Source: a bacterium
Lineage (GTDB): Bacteria > Planctomycetota > J058 > JACQDU01
Direction: 5' to 3'
Length of the DNA: 8,863 bases
Assembly: GCA_016200955.1 (NCBI GenBank)
Contig: JACQDU010000308.1
Location: 1-8,863 of the forward strand
Positions 6,931 through 8,863 of this stretch are shown one piece after another; the first letter of the stretch is position 1; each line of letters starts with the position of its first letter. A program made the position numbers and the translations under genes. Under the pieces are notes generated by a model. It made no database searches and was not told the origin of the DNA. It saw nothing but the letters and a program-made list of their open reading frames with translations.

Positions 6931-8847
6931 TCAGTAAAGCGGCCGCGTGCTCGGAGCGGCGCCGGCGACCGCGGCGATCCGCCCGAGCGGCGTGGACGGG
7001 TCACCGGGAGTCGGCCCGTCGTCCTTGAGCACGCGGAGGAGCCTCGTCGCGAGCGGCGCGGCGACGGTCGGCCCCGACGTGATGAGCGCCACGTCGAGGA
7101 GCTCCGCGCAGCGCTCGAGCCGCTCGCGCGCCCCGAGCAGCGAGCGCAGCTTGAGACGCGTCGAGAGAGCGACCTCGAACGTCCCCGACTCGGCGAGCGC
7201 GAACGCCTCCTCTCCGAGCTGGACCATGGCCTCGAGGTTCCCCTCGTCGAGGAGCTTGAGCGCGGCCTCTCCCGCGAAGATCCCGAGGGCCTCGCCCTTC
7301 AAGCCGGCGGCGCGCGCCGTCGCGACGAGGCCGGCGGCGGGGCTCTGCCTCTCGGGCTGCGGCGCGCCCCAGGGAGACGTCCCTCTCGGGAGCGACTGCT
7401 CGATCGGCGGCCTCATCTGCCCGGTCTCGGGACGGAAGGCTGGGTCCGACTCGGGCTGCGGGATCGGGATCTCCGCCTTCGTGGGGACGCGCGGGCGCGA
7501 GCCGCTCGAGTGCGCGGGAGGCTGCGGCTTCGTCAGGTGCACGCCCGGCCGGACGATCTCGTCCTGGTGCGAGGAGGTCCCCCGGGCGGTCGGGCGCGCC
7601 GGCTCGGACCTCTGGGAACGCCCCGTCGTCCCTCCACGCTCGTTCGACGAAGCGACGGGAGGCGGCGTCGACCCCGTCTCGCGCGTCCTCTTCCCCGTCG
7701 ACGGGCGCAGAGGGTCGCTCGTCGTGATCGGCTCCTGCGCTCCCCGGAGCGGGAGGACGCGGTTCGGGCCCGAGGAGCCCGCGGGGTCGCTCGCGGGACG
7801 AGGCTCGGGCGGGCTCGGGTAGGGCGAGTCGACCCGGTGAGTCGCCGGTCGCAGGGGCGGGCCTCCCGACGGGTCGTCTCTCGGCACCCTCCGCGTCTCC
7901 TGGACGGAGAGCATGGCGGCGATCATGTCCGCGAAGCTCGCTCCGCCTCCCTCGGCCGCGGGCTCGGGGGAGAACGGATTGCCGATCGGCAAGGGCGCCG
8001 AGACCGGCAGTTGCTGGGAGAGAGGCGGGGCTCCGAGATGGATCGAGGGGCGCGGAGGCTCCGGCTCCAGCATGGCCGCGACCTGAGGCGGGATCGCCGG
8101 CTCTCCCGCCACGGGCGGTTCCTCCGGGCGGAAGCGGTAAGCGCCGCGCGTGAGCCTCGCTATGTGCTCGAGCGCCTGCTTCGACGCGAGCGCGCCGAAG
8201 ACGACCTTCTTCGCGCGGCCGTCCACGAGAGTCACCTCTCCCGTGCCCGACCCGTCGAAGATCGTGAGGACTCCCGTGCGGCGGTTGTTGTAGAGGTGCC
8301 CGAGGAGAGTCGCGACCGGCGTCGTCGCGAGGTCTCCCTCGTCGGGGACTCCCGCGACCTGCGCGGCGGCGGGCTCGAGCCGAGCGGGCGCCGGATCCGC
8401 GGAGCGCGCGCTCGCCGGCACGGGGAGCCGGTTCTCCCGGGTCGCGTCGCGCGCGCTGTTGAGGAGGTCTTCCTTCAGTTGCCGGTCGGCGACGTTCCGG
8501 TAGATCACCGCGAAGATCGGGCCGAGCCGGATCTCGTCGCCGTCGCGCAAGGGCTCGGGCGAGTCGCGCCGGACGAGCTTCCCGTTCAGGTAAGTCCCGA
8601 GCTTGCTCCGGACCTCGCAGAGCATCGCGCGCGGCGGGTCTCCCTTCCAGTCGATCTCGCAGTGCTGCCGCGAGACCTCGGGAGAGTGGACGAGCAGGCT
8701 CGACCGCGGGTCTCTCCCGATCACGAAGAGCTTCCCCGCATCGAGCACGACCGGCTCGCGCGACTCGAGGATCAGGAAGTGGCCGCGGTCGTCGCTCTGC
8801 CGCTGGAAGCGCGACGGCCCTCCGAGCTGCCGCGGCTCCTCGTGCAT
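6931..8847 (-). CDS. FHA domain protein with DUF4388 (PATAN) domain and long Pro-rich linker
   Basis: A 638-residue cytoplasmic signalling protein. Residues about 24-116 form a forkhead-associated (phosphothreonine-binding) domain with the key residues in place: Gly44-Arg45 (VIGRD), Ser59 and His62 (EVSRQHCEI), and Asn88-Gly89 (TYLNGK). Residues about 168-243 match DUF4388/PATAN ('TPVATLLGHLYNNRRTGVL', then 'GEVTLVDGRAKKVVFGAL' and 'RGAYRFRPEEPP'), a domain of bacterial signalling proteins. A low-complexity linker rich in Pro, Ser, Arg and Gly runs from about 244 to 505, interrupted by a possible short helix at 303-318 (ASFADMIAAMLSVQET). A helical C-terminal region at about 508-612 (LKGEALGIFAGEAALKLLDEG and on) resembles a small TPR-like bundle. 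No membrane segment is present. It probably reads phosphorylation by a Ser/Thr kinase encoded elsewhere. The ATG at 8847 lacks a clear Shine-Dalgarno sequence and the frame is open to the window edge, so the true start could be further upstream. Confidence 0.88.
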   Translation of the reverse strand: MHEEPRQLGGPSRFQRQSDDRGHFLILESREPVVLDAGKLFVIGRDPRSSLLVHSPEVSRQHCEIDWKGDPPRAMLCEVRSKLGTYLNGKLVRRDSPEPLRDGDEIRLGPIFAVIYRNVADRQLKEDLLNSARDATRENRLPVPASARSADPAPARLEPAAAQVAGVPDEGDLATTPVATLLGHLYNNRRTGVLTIFDGSGTGEVTLVDGRAKKVVFGALASKQALEHIARLTRGAYRFRPEEPPVAGEPAIPPQVAAMLEPEPPRPSIHLGAPPLSQQLPVSAPLPIGNPFSPEPAAEGGGASFADMIAAMLSVQETRRVPRDDPSGGPPLRPATHRVDSPYPSPPEPRPASDPAGSSGPNRVLPLRGAQEPITTSDPLRPSTGKRTRETGSTPPPVASSNERGGTTGRSQRSEPARPTARGTSSHQDEIVRPGVHLTKPQPPAHSSGSRPRVPTKAEIPIPQPESDPAFRPETGQMRPPIEQSLPRGTSPWGAPQPERQSPAAGLVATARAAGLKGEALGIFAGEAALKLLDEGNLEAMVQLGEEAFALAESGTFEVALSTRLKLRSLLGARERLERCAELLDVALITSGPTVAAPLATRLLRVLKDDGPTPGDPSTPLGRIAAVAGAAPSTRPLY

Positions 8848-8863
8848 CGCGGGGTTGCGGTCC

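Noticed and set aside
6947..7822. Plus-strand ORF (291 codons) opposite the FHA protein linker
   Set aside because: Ser/Gly/Arg-rich low complexity arising from the complement of the Pro-rich linker. No start signal or motif.

Overview
This very GC-rich window has strong G/C bias at third codon positions and many GTG starts. It comes from a bacterium with Myxococcota-like or similar (Acidobacteriota/Planctomycetota-like) gene content. The pointers are an FHA plus DUF4388/PATAN protein, an NtrC-type sigma-54 activator, an 'ERxRxDESLRxER' coiled-coil protein of the kind seen in front of myxobacterial histidine kinases, and an ABC-2 cluster with an accessory membrane protein. The phylum is inferred from family content only; no rRNA or other phylogenetic marker is present.

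Left half, plus strand (1-4295): an ABC-2 type export cluster. A membrane protein with a glutamine-amidotransferase-like N-terminal region and two central membrane segments (its start lies before the window) overlaps an ABC ATPase by 4 bp (GTGA). The ATPase is followed by a polytopic permease. The junction between ATPase and permease is abnormal. The ATPase reaches its usual C-terminal end near 2563 but has no stop codon. Within about 15 bases the reading frame of the permease appears already in mid-domain ('SVTDERTGKTIDLLL'), without the start, first membrane segment and N-terminal cytoplasmic region these permeases normally have. This looks like an internal deletion joining the two genes, or an assembly error. 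It is the most important thing to check in the left half.

Centre (4296-4911): a short convergent gap, then a small minus-strand gene of about 142 codons broken by a one-base frameshift near 4560. It is a charged coiled coil followed by a helical segment resembling the dimerisation helices of histidine kinases, with no phospho-accepting His and no ATPase domain. Upstream of it lies a perfect 18-bp inverted repeat built from TTGCCC-like units; its minus strand carries a canonical four-tract G-quadruplex motif.

Right half, minus strand (8847 to 4912): a signalling group read right to left. It comprises an FHA-DUF4388 protein with a long Pro/Ser/Arg-rich linker, a 138-residue single-pass membrane protein 15 bp downstream, and after a 219-bp gap an NtrC-family response regulator. 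That regulator has the GAFTGA sigma-54 contact loop, and its start is fixed by a strong Shine-Dalgarno sequence. Its receiver has lost one of the two acidic metal-binding residues. No cognate full-length histidine kinase is in the window. No tRNA, rRNA, CRISPR array, insertion sequence or integrase was seen.
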